Counted from the first letter of the stretch, positions 20,946-29,889 are shown. The stretch is 64,000 nucleotides of DNA from Acinetobacter pittii ANC 4050 (GCF_000399685.1 NZ_KB976987.1:2089647-2153646), one strand, 5' to 3'. Notes: generated by a model from the letters alone, not told the origin. Program-made: numbers and translations.

Positions 20946-21737
20946 TTAAATCTGTATTGCTTCTACACTGTTGCGACAAGCACGAATCACGCTCAGCGCA
21001 GCCAAAGTTGATGTTTTCGGGTTACTTGGCAACGGCACACCCACCAGTTCAATGGTCATTTGTCCAAAGCCACCTTCTGCCACAATGGTGTGTTTGTTTT
21101 TGTTGATGGTTGGATCAACAGTTAACTCGACCATGGTTTCATCCATTCCAAGCCCTGCAAGCGCAATGGTTGCTGCAACGTTGGCATTGGCTGGAAATTT
21201 GGTCGCAGCTTCACGCGCAGTTCCTGTGAAAAAGACCGTAGGTTCAGTAACATGGTCTAAATCGACCAATTGCTCTGCATAACTACCCTTCCAGCTTTTT
21301 GGACTTTTACAGCCTTTGTAAGTGACTTTTTGCAAGCCACCTTCTTTAGCCGCAGAAATACCGTCAATACCTGCGATAGCGCCTGCCAGTAAATGCAGAT
21401 GGGCATCATTTTTTTCAGCAGTTTGCTTAAGCTGAACCAAAAACTCGTTATCAGCTAAAGTACCGACCGAGATCAAACCAATGGTCCAGCCTTTCGCTAA
21501 AACTTTCTGAGCATGCTCTTTCACAGCTGCTTGACCTGCCACCTCAATGACATAGTCTGGCGTACCATCACATTGCTCAATATCGGAAATCACCTGAATC
21601 TCGGAAGAGACTTGTGATTGAACTTTTTCAATACTGCGAGATGGCACGACAATCCATTTGAGTTGCAGATCTTGAGGCAAATGGGCATACACTTCTGCTG
21701 CCATTGCGCCAAAACCAATCATCATCAACTTTTTCAT
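20946..21737 (-). CDS. L-aspartate dehydrogenase family protein
   Basis: The 263-residue protein matches the aspartate dehydrogenase family. It has an N-terminal Rossmann motif (MIGFGAMAAE), the GAIAGIDGISAA segment, the FPANANVAATIALAGLG helix and a C-terminal NPKTSTLAALSVIRA. The family oxidises L-aspartate to iminosuccinate with NAD(P). In some bacteria it feeds NAD synthesis, but here no nadA or nadC is near and the gene sits inside a ring-cleavage operon. From memory, P. aeruginosa has a homologue beside an aldehyde dehydrogenase, a decarboxylase and an SDR gene; this was not checked. The real substrate may be a pathway amino acid or imine rather than aspartate. Confidence 0.85.
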   Translation of the reverse strand: MKKLMMIGFGAMAAEVYAHLPQDLQLKWIVVPSRSIEKVQSQVSSEIQVISDIEQCDGTPDYVIEVAGQAAVKEHAQKVLAKGWTIGLISVGTLADNEFLVQLKQTAEKNDAHLHLLAGAIAGIDGISAAKEGGLQKVTYKGCKSPKSWKGSYAEQLVDLDHVTEPTVFFTGTAREAATKFPANANVAATIALAGLGMDETMVELTVDPTINKNKHTIVAEGGFGQMTIELVGVPLPSNPKTSTLAALSVIRACRNSVEAIQI

Positions 21738-21752
21738 GACAGCACCTGATAT

Positions 21753-22547
21753 TTATAAATGTTTATTAAAACCACCCGAGACATCTATTGCCGAACCTGT
21801 GGTGTAAGATGCCAATGGTGATGCCAAGAAAACTAAAGCACGTGCAGGTTCTTCTGGACGACCTAAACGCTGCATTGGGATACCACGATTTTTTGCGATA
21901 TTGCCTGTCCACTCTTCCCATGACAGATTTAAATCTGAACGGGTTTCATAGCGGCGTTTCCACTGCGCAGATTCGACCATACCCAGTAAAATCGAGTTCA
22001 CACGAACACCATATTGAGTAAATTCATGCGCCAACGAATGGGTTAAATTCAATAAAGCAGCGCGTGCAGATGAAGTCGCAATCATGTGCGGTTCCGGTTG
22101 CAATGCCAGTAATGAGTTCACATTGGTAATTGAGGCATTTGCCGACTGTTTTAAGTCGTCAAGAAAAGCCCGTACCGGATGTAAAACACTGAAATATTTC
22201 AGCTCGATTTCTTTCATCCAGTCTTCATCTTGCGTATTTTCAAAATTTGAAACACGACCTTGCCCAGCATTGTTAATGAGCATGTCCACATTGCCCAAAT
22301 TGAGTTTGACGTCTTTGGCAAATTGCTGAACTTCTTCTTTTTTCAATACATTGCATGCTTTAGTAAAAATATTGGCATGCGGAAATTTTTCTAAAATATA
22401 GTGCTTAGACGCATTTAAACGTTCTTCATCGCGACCACACCACGCTACTTTTGCACCCTCTGCAACCAGTATTTCAACAGCAGCCAGCCCAATCCCAGAT
22501 GAGCCACCGGTAACAACTGCAACTTTTCCTTCAACTTGGAAGCTCAT
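21753..22547 (-). CDS. SDR-fold protein lacking the usual Tyr-Lys pair
   Basis: This 264-residue short-chain dehydrogenase-fold protein has an intact cofactor motif (TGGSSGIG, 13-20), NNAG at 92-95 and a C-terminal GSAIDVSGG. The conserved serine S145 is present. The YxxxK catalytic pair is replaced: the aligned stretch reads TSSAR, with T158 and R162. It may therefore not be a standard dehydrogenase. It is linked to the hydrolase gene upstream and the aspartate-dehydrogenase-like gene downstream by gaps of 15 bases each. A role in the same catabolic pathway is inferred from position only. Confidence 0.85.
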   Translation of the reverse strand: MSFQVEGKVAVVTGGSSGIGLAAVEILVAEGAKVAWCGRDEERLNASKHYILEKFPHANIFTKACNVLKKEEVQQFAKDVKLNLGNVDMLINNAGQGRVSNFENTQDEDWMKEIELKYFSVLHPVRAFLDDLKQSANASITNVNSLLALQPEPHMIATSSARAALLNLTHSLAHEFTQYGVRVNSILLGMVESAQWKRRYETRSDLNLSWEEWTGNIAKNRGIPMQRLGRPEEPARALVFLASPLASYTTGSAIDVSGGFNKHL

Positions 22548-22562
22548 AATCCTTAATCTCTC

Positions 22563-23387
22563 TTACGATTGTTCCTGAATCGTCAACATAATTTGGTTAA
22601 ATGCTTGCGGTTGGTCGACATAACTTAAATGTCCTGCGTCTTCTATGACGAAGCGCTGTTCCAACTGCAATTCCTGAGCAAGCTCTTGTATACCTAACGC
22701 AGGAGTGATTTGATCTTGCTGCCCTGCAATTACTGTGCATGGGACTTTTAAATCGGTTAAATAATTACGTATTTCGTCATATGCCAGTAAGTAAGATGCA
22801 TGTGTGAAGCCCTGTAGAGTCAACTGTTGCATCACCTCTGAAACTAAAGCTAAGGCTTGTGGCTCTTGTTTATAAATCAAATGAGGTCCACGGCTTTCGG
22901 CCATTCCTTTAGCACCTAACTCTTTCAACATTTTTGGTCTTTTTTCAAAAACCTGAATTTGTGTCTGTTCATCGTGGCGTTGGTAGCCTTGCGCTAAATT
23001 AGCGACGACCAAGTGTTCCACTCGCTCTGGGTAAAGTGCAGCAAATGCACTCGCCTGTAAGGCACCTAATGAGTGTCCGACCACAATGGCTTTTTCAATT
23101 TTTAAAACATCGAACAACGCTGCTAAACGCTTTGCGTAGTCGGTCGCATTGGGTTGATCAGTTAAAAGTTCATCTGATTTGCCATAGCCCGGTGCGTCCC
23201 AGGCAATGACATGAAAATGATGAGACAACACTTCAAGTTGGTTCACCCATGAAGCAGAACCTGAACTAATGCCATGCAACAGCACAAGGTACTCGCCCTG
23301 ACCGGCTTCCCGATAGGCTTGTTGCTGACCTTGAACAGTCACGGTTTTCACCGGAAATTCTGCTAACTTTTCAATGAGTGTCATCAT
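22563..23387 (-). CDS. alpha/beta hydrolase, possible ring-cleavage-product hydrolase
   Basis: The protein of about 274 residues has the alpha/beta hydrolase layout. The oxyanion motif LLHGISSG comes first, followed by the nucleophile elbow GHSLGAL, an acid in GQQDQITP and the catalytic histidine in GHLSYVDQP. Enzymes of this type that sit beside extradiol dioxygenases often hydrolyse carbon-carbon bonds of meta-cleavage products, which fits here. I prefer the ATG at 23387 (MMTLIEK), preceded by AAAGGAAAG, to a TTG at 23423. It directly follows the cupin gene. Confidence 0.85.
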   Translation of the reverse strand: MMTLIEKLAEFPVKTVTVQGQQQAYREAGQGEYLVLLHGISSGSASWVNQLEVLSHHFHVIAWDAPGYGKSDELLTDQPNATDYAKRLAALFDVLKIEKAIVVGHSLGALQASAFAALYPERVEHLVVANLAQGYQRHDEQTQIQVFEKRPKMLKELGAKGMAESRGPHLIYKQEPQALALVSEVMQQLTLQGFTHASYLLAYDEIRNYLTDLKVPCTVIAGQQDQITPALGIQELAQELQLEQRFVIEDAGHLSYVDQPQAFNQIMLTIQEQS

Positions 23388-23423
23388 TTTCAATTCTTTC
23401 CTTTCATTCACTTCATCAAACAA

Positions 23424-23945
23424 TTAACGTTTGATTTGAGACAATGGATGCTCTGGTGGATAGTTCGGAATGGTTGGTTTACCTGTTCCCAACATCACAC
23501 ACATCAAGGCATCTTCTTGACCTGGGTTAAATAAACCGCGGTAAATACCCGGTGGAATTGAAATCAGGTCACGCTCTTTTAAACGGGTCTCAAATTTTTC
23601 GCCGTTGTGCTCAATGAACAAATCAATTTCGCCGCGGAGCATAAAGAACACTTCTTCAACATCGTGGTGAATGTGCAAAGGGCCTTCACACTGTGGTGGC
23701 AGAACCATGGTTGAAAATGTGAAGTTTTCTGCCGGAACGGTGTTACCGTCATTTGCAACGCCTGTTGCACCCGTACCCATGTAACGCATTTGTGCACGGC
23801 GATATTTCGGGTCGTAATCTGCTTGGAACTTCAAAGCATCAAAGTCATATTTACGTGTCTCAAAGCGAGCAATACGCGTGTTTAACCAATCTTCTAAAGA
23901 AGTACCTTCTGGTTGTGCCCACGATTCGAATTGTTGTGTAGTCAT
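23424..23945 (-). CDS. cupin-domain protein
   Basis: This 173-residue single-cupin protein has a complete first motif, with H91, H93 and E98 in the HIHHDVEEVFFMLRG region. The histidine normally found in the second motif is replaced by R136 (PPGIYRGLFNPG). It may bind metal with fewer ligands, or not at all. A role in isomerising or oxidising a pathway intermediate, or in sensing one, is possible. It lies between the MFS transporter gene and the hydrolase gene in the same operon. Function is unassigned. Confidence 0.82.
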   Translation of the reverse strand: MTTQQFESWAQPEGTSLEDWLNTRIARFETRKYDFDALKFQADYDPKYRRAQMRYMGTGATGVANDGNTVPAENFTFSTMVLPPQCEGPLHIHHDVEEVFFMLRGEIDLFIEHNGEKFETRLKERDLISIPPGIYRGLFNPGQEDALMCVMLGTGKPTIPNYPPEHPLSQIKR

Positions 23946-23968
23946 TTTTTAAACTCCTATACAGTGAA

Positions 23969-25192
23969 TTAATAACGTTTTAAAAGAGGAACCAAGAACA
24001 ACGACCCAATGACAGCGACGGCAGCCAAGAAGGTAATTCCTAAATTAAAACTATGTGTTTGCATCACGATGTAACCGATAAGAACAGGCGCAATTGCACT
24101 TGCAAAATTACCTAACCCGTTAAATATTCCACCTGCAGTCGCCCCTACATTTGAGGTCGTCACTCTTGCAAGCAGAGCAAATACAGCTGCTACTCCAAAA
24201 CCCCACGCCATCGCGCTTAACGACATGGCAGCAATAATCAATAATGGCTTGGTCATAATGACCATCACATACATGAAGATGCCCGCGAGTAATAAACCGC
24301 TAAATACTTGAATTGCTCGGCGGCCTAACTTGTCAGATAAAAACGCACCCACCACTTCGCCAATTAACATGGCAATGAATGGAAAGCTTGAATACATCCC
24401 AAACTCTTTGAGATTGAATCCTTTGTCTTGCATAAGATAAGAAGGAACCCAGCTATTTAAGCCCCACAAATACGTCATCAACGCAATGTTAAATAGACAC
24501 ACCAACCAGAATGCGCTGTTGCTGAGCAGCAATTTAGTATTGGCAATGTGGCCTTTGAAATTGGTACGTTTACTCTCGCCCTCAATTTCGACAGTTTTCT
24601 TGAGTTGTAAGTTACGCAAACCGAAAACAATGCTGAAAATCGCGATTAGTGTTAATCCAGCCATCACAAAGAAAGTGGTATGCCAGTCATGGTGTGCTAA
24701 AACATTTGCAGTGATCGGGAACCCAAGGAATGCACCAATCGGCGTTCCAAGTAAAAACATGGTAGAAGCACGTGCCTGCTGACGGTCAGTGTAAGTCTGC
24801 TTAACAATGGTGTAAGCCAAGGCAAATAACGGACCTTCTGCTAAACCGAGCAGTACACGTAAAATCAACATGCCTGAATAACTGGTGGTGAACCCCATGC
24901 AAAACATGAGTAAACCCCACGACGTTACGCTCCAGAACAGCATTTTCTTTGGGTTAAAGATGTCACCCAAAAAGCTTAGAAAGACTGATGAAAAACCATA
25001 AGCAAGTAAGAAACTTGTCATGAGCCATCCGAGCTTGGCCTTATCTTCAGCAATTCCCATTGCACTTTGAAAATGAGGATCTGAAAATAAAACCGCAATA
25101 CTAATCTTGTCGAAAAATGCCAGTACCACACACACCATAAGGACAAAAGCAGGTACCCAATGCTTCAATCCACTTTTTTCTTCATTACTCAT
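23969..25192 (-). CDS. MFS transporter, probable pathway substrate importer
   Basis: This 407-residue protein has about 12 membrane segments and the MFS loop SDKLGRRAIQVF between helices 8 and 9. The first half (FDKISIAVLFSDPHF) resembles the anion:cation symporter branch that imports organic acids such as aromatic carboxylates. An AAGGAA ribosome binding site precedes the ATG. It sits in the middle of the catabolic operon, so uptake of the starting compound is the likely role. Confidence 0.85.
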   Translation of the reverse strand: MSNEEKSGLKHWVPAFVLMVCVVLAFFDKISIAVLFSDPHFQSAMGIAEDKAKLGWLMTSFLLAYGFSSVFLSFLGDIFNPKKMLFWSVTSWGLLMFCMGFTTSYSGMLILRVLLGLAEGPLFALAYTIVKQTYTDRQQARASTMFLLGTPIGAFLGFPITANVLAHHDWHTTFFVMAGLTLIAIFSIVFGLRNLQLKKTVEIEGESKRTNFKGHIANTKLLLSNSAFWLVCLFNIALMTYLWGLNSWVPSYLMQDKGFNLKEFGMYSSFPFIAMLIGEVVGAFLSDKLGRRAIQVFSGLLLAGIFMYVMVIMTKPLLIIAAMSLSAMAWGFGVAAVFALLARVTTSNVGATAGGIFNGLGNFASAIAPVLIGYIVMQTHSFNLGITFLAAVAVIGSLFLVPLLKRY

Positions 25193-25234
25193 GTGTCATT
25201 CCTTCGATTTGGTAATGAGAACCAGATTTAATGT

Positions 25235-26452
25235 TTACGGTTTTAACTTCATGACATTAAATTCAGAATCTGCTAATAGTTTTGGATCTAAAACGGTGTT
25301 GGCTTGCATCCAACGTTTTGCCAGTTTGACTAGCTTCGAGTCATTAATGGCAATCATGTTGAGCAAACGATTTTCATGATCCAGATATAAATAGCTCACC
25401 TGATCTTCACCGCCTTGGCGAATCACCAGTTCTTTGGTTTTTTCAGGCTGATAAGTCCCTAAAATTTGAATATTGAAGTGATATTGATCAGACCAAAGCC
25501 ATGGAATATCGCTATATTCAGTTTCAATTCCGAGCATCGATTTTGCTGCGGCAATCGCCTGATTTTGTGCATTTGCCCAAGACTGAATGCAATAACCCAA
25601 ACCCGGATGAATCGCGACATCACCTGCGGCATAAATGTTTTGATCTGAGGTTTGCCCAAAACAATTCACCACAATGCCATCTTTCACATCGAGACCAGCG
25701 TGTACACCTAACTCTTTGGCAATTTCGGCGCCCGCACCTACTACAACACAGTCAAATAACTGACTATTTTGAGGATGATTCACCACTTCAACTTTTTGAT
25801 TAGGCGCTTCAACCAAATGAAGGCTCTTACTGTCTAAGTGAATTTTTGTGCCTTGGGTCTCATGCATATTTTTTAAAAATGCAGAAACTTCCGGACTCAC
25901 ACTTCTTGCGCATAAACGGTCGCCATATTCAAAAATATGAACATCTTTACCTTGCTTACGTGCAGTTGCAGCAATTTCTAAACCAATCCAGCCACCGCCG
26001 ATCACAGCGACATTTTTTGCATTCTTTAAAATTTCAGCCAAACGTTCACAGTCATGTACATTGCGTAAGGTCACAACATTTGGAATAAACTGCCATGTAT
26101 TGACCGGTACACGTGCACGGCTTCCGGTTGCAATCAGCAATTTGTCATATGGCAAAATTTGGCCACTTTCTAAATGAACCTGTTTTTGCTCACGGTCGAC
26201 TTTTGTTGCGATTTCCGGTTTATGCCATTGAACGTTGAACTCTTGAACCTGTTCAGGAGAGAACAGATTCAAACTTTCATAAGTTGCTTCTTTTGAAAGT
26301 ACTTGCTTAGACAGTGGCGGACGCTCATAAAACACTTGATCTTCATTTGAAACCACGTGAATTTCGCCCACATACCCATTTTGACGTAAGGTACTTACTG
26401 CCCAACCCGCTGCCTGTCCGGCACCTACAATTACGATCTTTTCCATAGCCAT
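25235..26452 (-). CDS. FAD-dependent ferredoxin reductase of a Rieske oxygenase system
   Basis: This 405-residue protein is a two-dinucleotide-binding flavoprotein. It has an N-terminal FAD motif (VIVGAGQAAG, near 6-15), the conserved ERPPLSK, an NAD-binding motif AVIGGGWIGLEIAA near 150, and the second FAD motif IYAAGDVA near 275. It would pass electrons from NADH to the small Rieske ferredoxin encoded at the start of the operon, and from there to the oxygenase. This is the class found with BphA4- and CamA-type reductases. Confidence 0.9.
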   Translation of the reverse strand: MAMEKIVIVGAGQAAGWAVSTLRQNGYVGEIHVVSNEDQVFYERPPLSKQVLSKEATYESLNLFSPEQVQEFNVQWHKPEIATKVDREQKQVHLESGQILPYDKLLIATGSRARVPVNTWQFIPNVVTLRNVHDCERLAEILKNAKNVAVIGGGWIGLEIAATARKQGKDVHIFEYGDRLCARSVSPEVSAFLKNMHETQGTKIHLDSKSLHLVEAPNQKVEVVNHPQNSQLFDCVVVGAGAEIAKELGVHAGLDVKDGIVVNCFGQTSDQNIYAAGDVAIHPGLGYCIQSWANAQNQAIAAAKSMLGIETEYSDIPWLWSDQYHFNIQILGTYQPEKTKELVIRQGGEDQVSYLYLDHENRLLNMIAINDSKLVKLAKRWMQANTVLDPKLLADSEFNVMKLKP

Positions 26453-26474
26453 CTTCCTTGTAAAGCAATCCCTG

Positions 26475-27404
26475 TTAAACAGGCTTCACCTGACGGCGGG
26501 TTGTGTCATCAAGACCACCTTCAATCGCCCATTCGGTGAAAAGCTCTAGACGATGTTCTTCTACACGTGGCTGCCATTCTTCTGTCAAATAATCATCGTT
26601 GGTGTAATATTCAAATGCCCCACCCAATGGTGAGTTGACGTACCAGAAATAAGCAGAAGAAATTGGATGACGTCCCGGCCCAATGAAAGTTGACCATTCC
26701 GAGCGATTCATATTTAAACCGCCCCCAATTACTTCATGGATATCACGAACAACAAACGCAACGTGATTTAAGCCAGCAGGTTTATTTGGAACACTGAGCA
26801 AGAATAAATCATGGTGATAACCTTCACCGCGGCAACGTAAGAATGCACCACGATTTTTGTAAGCATCAGATAAATGAAAGCCCACTTTTTCAATATAGAA
26901 ATTTTCAGTTGTTGCCAAATCTGGTGTGAAGAACACTACATGCCCAATCGCAACAGGTTGACCTTTTTCATAGACAGGACTTGCTGCATTGACACGTTGA
27001 ATGTTGCCGTATTGGTTAATACCTTCCGTTTTAAGTTCTGGTACTTCTTTTACAAAACTTTGTTCAAAACGAATGGTCATGCCATTTGGGTCAAGACACT
27101 GAACTGTACTTTCAGAACGTTTAAAACCTTCTACATCGGCCAAACGTGCTGCCAAGTCTTCGAGGTCTTGAGTACTTTCAACACCCCATGTGACTTCACG
27201 TAAAGTTGAACCTTGTTCAATGGCAGCAGGCAAACGGTCATCATCACAATTAAATAAATAAATTTTGCTACCGTTTTGAGTCTGGTAAAGATCAGCGCCT
27301 TCAATATCCGAAGTACTTTGGCTTAAACCAAAATCTGCTAAAAACTTGTTTGAAGCGGCTCTATCTTCAACTCCAAACTTTAAAATCTCGATCCCTGTAA
27401 TCAT
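26475..27404 (-). CDS. VOC-family extradiol-type ring-cleavage dioxygenase
   Basis: The 309-residue protein has two vicinal-oxygen-chelate modules, as in 2,3-dihydroxybiphenyl dioxygenase and catechol 2,3-dioxygenase. The three expected iron ligands are present in the C-terminal half: H155 (IGHVVFF), H214 (GLNHVAF) and E265 (GAFEYYTND). It should cleave a catechol-like ring next to the hydroxyl groups using Fe(II) and oxygen. It lies directly downstream of the SDR gene that could supply the catechol. The substrate is unknown. Confidence 0.9.
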   Translation of the reverse strand: MITGIEILKFGVEDRAASNKFLADFGLSQSTSDIEGADLYQTQNGSKIYLFNCDDDRLPAAIEQGSTLREVTWGVESTQDLEDLAARLADVEGFKRSESTVQCLDPNGMTIRFEQSFVKEVPELKTEGINQYGNIQRVNAASPVYEKGQPVAIGHVVFFTPDLATTENFYIEKVGFHLSDAYKNRGAFLRCRGEGYHHDLFLLSVPNKPAGLNHVAFVVRDIHEVIGGGLNMNRSEWSTFIGPGRHPISSAYFWYVNSPLGGAFEYYTNDDYLTEEWQPRVEEHRLELFTEWAIEGGLDDTTRRQVKPV

Positions 27405-27415
27405 TTGACTACTCC

Positions 27416-28180
27416 TTAGTTAAAGACAAAACCGCCATTGACCGGAATATTTTGACCTGTCACAAAAGAGGACAAATCCGACAGTAGATACAATGCTGTT
27501 CCATTTAAATCTTGTGGAAGTTGCTGACGTTGAATCGCTCTTCCGTTCACATATAAATCGTGACGTTCCTGCGGCACATACTCGGTTGCTTCAACCAGAG
27601 TAAGGCCGGGTGACAGTGTGTTGACGCAGATATTGGACTGCCCCAACTCTCTTGCCATTGAACGTGTCATGGCAAGAATTGCACCTTTACTTGCCACATA
27701 AGCCATCAGGTTCGGCGCGCCCCAAAGTGCTGTATCGGAAGCAACATTAATAATTTTGCCAGCAGCCGATTGCTTTAAATGGGGAACACATGCCTTACTA
27801 ATTAGCCATGTACCTTTCACATTAATATTCATGACCCGATCCCAAAGTTCAGGATCATAATCAATCATATTTTTTCCACCGACATTGGTTGCCAGTGCCG
27901 CACAGTTCACAAGTCCGTCTAGTCCTTGTAATACTTCCACGCTTTCTGCAACCGCATTTTCAATAGAGTCTGCATTGGCAAGGTCAACTGTTACTGCATG
28001 AACATTTAGCCCTTGTTTCTGTAAAGCTTGTGCTTCTTGTTGTACCAAGTCAGATAAAATATCTGCCATCACAACTTCAGCACCAGCCTCGGCAATGGCT
28101 TGAGCAAAATCTCGGCCTAAACCACGCGCAGCACCAGTCACTAAAACTTTTTTGCCTTGCAACAACGCTACATTAGCCAT
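27416..28180 (-). CDS. SDR-family dehydrogenase, possible cis-dihydrodiol dehydrogenase
   Basis: This 254-residue short-chain dehydrogenase has TGAARGLG near residue 15, the catalytic serine in NVASDTALWG and an intact YVASK catalytic pair. Placed right after the Rieske oxygenase alpha gene, it probably rearomatises the oxygenase product to a catechol with NAD. The chosen ATG at 28180 overlaps the stop codon of the alpha gene by 8 bases. The longer frame starting at 28216 would lie deep inside that gene. The overlap suggests translational coupling. Confidence 0.88.
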   Translation of the reverse strand: MANVALLQGKKVLVTGAARGLGRDFAQAIAEAGAEVVMADILSDLVQQEAQALQKQGLNVHAVTVDLANADSIENAVAESVEVLQGLDGLVNCAALATNVGGKNMIDYDPELWDRVMNINVKGTWLISKACVPHLKQSAAGKIINVASDTALWGAPNLMAYVASKGAILAMTRSMARELGQSNICVNTLSPGLTLVEATEYVPQERHDLYVNGRAIQRQQLPQDLNGTALYLLSDLSSFVTGQNIPVNGGFVFN

Positions 28181-29240
28181 GAGCTTCTTCCTGCATCTCG
28201 ATACGGTTTGATGCATTTAGCGCAGCAATTTTCTTTAATTGCTTCTCAGCTTCTTTCTTCATTAAACGGCGTAAACGTGCAAGACCAACGTCATGTTGAT
28301 ATAAGAATTCTCGTGCACGGGCATTTGGCGCAAGATTTTCTAAAATAATGCGATCTTGTTCCAATACATCCCAATGCAACTGTTCTAAATGATTGCGATA
28401 TAAGAAACGCCATACATTACGTTGCCAGCCACTAACCTTACGGCAGCGCCAGAAAAATACGCGGGTATTGTTGGCATCAATTGGGGTTGCATAACCCACA
28501 ATCCAGAATTCGCCACCCGGACCAAATTGTTTACGATAAGGAATTGAAAGACGTAACCAGCTTGCACCAGTTGAACCATATTCAACCCAGTCGAAGTTCA
28601 CACCTGTTTGGCCTTCTTTTTCGAAAACAAAGCCATTATCGGTTGTACGATGCTTCATCTCTGCAGTACGTTCGCCGTCTGCCATAGAGTGTGAAGTACA
28701 GTGCAAATAGGTCCCATGCATTGGGTCCATCACGTTATCAATCGCGTATTGATGGTTTACTTTCCAATCTGCTTGGCAAAGGAATGAACTCCACTCTTCG
28801 CTTGCAAGTTGCTCTGGAAACTCAAGCGGTTTTGGCTGTTCATTTACGTCAATACCAAACCAGATAAAGATCGCACCATGTTGCTCAATGACCGGATAAT
28901 TCTTTAAACATTTAGTACCAGTCATTGGACATTCATGAACGGCTGGTACATCAGCAACTACACCGTCAGCACGAACTTCAACACCGTGATACCAGCAAGC
29001 AACTCGGTCACCCAAGTTCCAACCCAGTGAAAGACGAGCACCGCGGTGTGGACAGCGATCTTCAAGCGCATGAACCTGACCTTCGGCATCACGCCAAACC
29101 ACAATATTTTCGCCTAAACGGGTAATTCCGACTGGATTAGCAGCGACTTCCCAACTTGCTAAAACCGGGTGCCATTGGTCACGTAAACCAAGTTCTAAAT
29201 ATTCTTCAGCGCTTTGTGAAGTTGATACGATTGCGTTCAT
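28173..29240 (-). CDS. Rieske non-heme iron oxygenase, alpha subunit
   Basis: This 355-residue protein is the catalytic subunit. The [2Fe-2S] Rieske ligands are C63, H65, C82 and H85 (CPHRGARL and CWYHG). The mononuclear iron site shows H175 and H180 in DPMHGTYLH, with D296 as the probable third ligand. No beta-subunit gene is present, so it belongs to the alpha-only class. It should hydroxylate or demethylate an aromatic or related substrate in the cytoplasm, using electrons from the ferredoxin and reductase of the same operon. Confidence 0.93.
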   Translation of the reverse strand: MNAIVSTSQSAEEYLELGLRDQWHPVLASWEVAANPVGITRLGENIVVWRDAEGQVHALEDRCPHRGARLSLGWNLGDRVACWYHGVEVRADGVVADVPAVHECPMTGTKCLKNYPVIEQHGAIFIWFGIDVNEQPKPLEFPEQLASEEWSSFLCQADWKVNHQYAIDNVMDPMHGTYLHCTSHSMADGERTAEMKHRTTDNGFVFEKEGQTGVNFDWVEYGSTGASWLRLSIPYRKQFGPGGEFWIVGYATPIDANNTRVFFWRCRKVSGWQRNVWRFLYRNHLEQLHWDVLEQDRIILENLAPNARAREFLYQHDVGLARLRRLMKKEAEKQLKKIAALNASNRIEMQEEAHG

Positions 29241-29256
29241 TTTATTCTTCCCTGAA

Positions 29257-29556
29257 TCAATAACCTAAACGTTGCATTTCTTCTGTAAAGCTTGCAGAAG
29301 TCCATTCATCACCAGATTCACAGCGGAAACCCTGTTGATTAAGTGCAGAAACAACGTCATCTAACTCAGTTGCGCCTGCAGAAAATGCCTGAATCAAGTT
29401 CTTTACAAAATCTTGTTCGTAGAGAGTTGGCTCTTTATAACGTGTCTGCCAAACCAACAATTCAGATTGACCTGGAACTTGAATATTGTTGATACCTGCT
29501 TCGGTTGCTGGCGTTGCATGAATCCAGCTTGCCAACTTTTCATTAAATGTCTTCAT
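29257..29556 (-). CDS. 99-residue protein linked to the Rieske oxygenase
   Basis: This small soluble protein lies between the ferredoxin and oxygenase genes, with gaps of 27 and 16 bases. The C-terminal part (DVVSALNQQGFRCESGDEWTS) has the look of a resolvase-type helix-turn-helix, where a new segment inspects a rule about gene order in recombinases. I recall similar proteins being named recombinase-like HTH proteins beside Rieske genes, but this was not checked. A structural or accessory role for the oxygenase is equally possible. Coding is supported by its tight operon position. Confidence 0.75.
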   Translation of the reverse strand: MKTFNEKLASWIHATPATEAGINNIQVPGQSELLVWQTRYKEPTLYEQDFVKNLIQAFSAGATELDDVVSALNQQGFRCESGDEWTSASFTEEMQRLGY

Positions 29557-29583
29557 TGTTCTGCTTCCTTGTACATGTGAGGA

Positions 29584-29889
29584 CTAGAGTTGAATTTGAA
29601 TATCCTGTCCTTCAACACGAACTGGGTACGTACATAGGTTTCTACACCCTGGTCCACTTTTTAGCTCACCTGTCTGAATGTCAAAAATTGCTTCATGCAA
29701 TGGACATTCAACAGTCTGATCTTCGATAAATCCTTCGGTTAATAAGGCATACGCATGAGGGCAAACATTTTCGATAGCAAAGTAATTTTCATCGACAAAA
29801 AATACGCCTATTTTTTTCCCTTCAATTTCGATGGCTTTCGGCTCATCTTCGCTAACGTCACCCTGCTGACAAACTGAGATCCAACTCAT
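29584..29889 (-). CDS. Rieske-type [2Fe-2S] ferredoxin of the oxygenase system
   Basis: This small electron carrier of about 101 residues has the Rieske motif CPHAYALL ... CPLHEAIFD. The ligands are C48, H50, C67 and H70, counted from the longer start at 29904. I prefer the second ATG at 29889 because AGGACGCAAGG lies just before it; the first ATG has no ribosome binding site. It is the first gene of the catabolic operon, divergent from the IclR regulator. It would carry electrons from the flavin reductase to the alpha subunit. Confidence 0.92.
   Translation of the reverse strand: MSWISVCQQGDVSEDEPKAIEIEGKKIGVFFVDENYFAIENVCPHAYALLTEGFIEDQTVECPLHEAIFDIQTGELKSGPGCRNLCTYPVRVEGQDIQIQL

Noticed and set aside
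26874-27203. 109-codon frame antisense to the VOC dioxygenase gene
   Set aside because: The dioxygenase has all three metal ligands and operon context; the antisense frame has neither.
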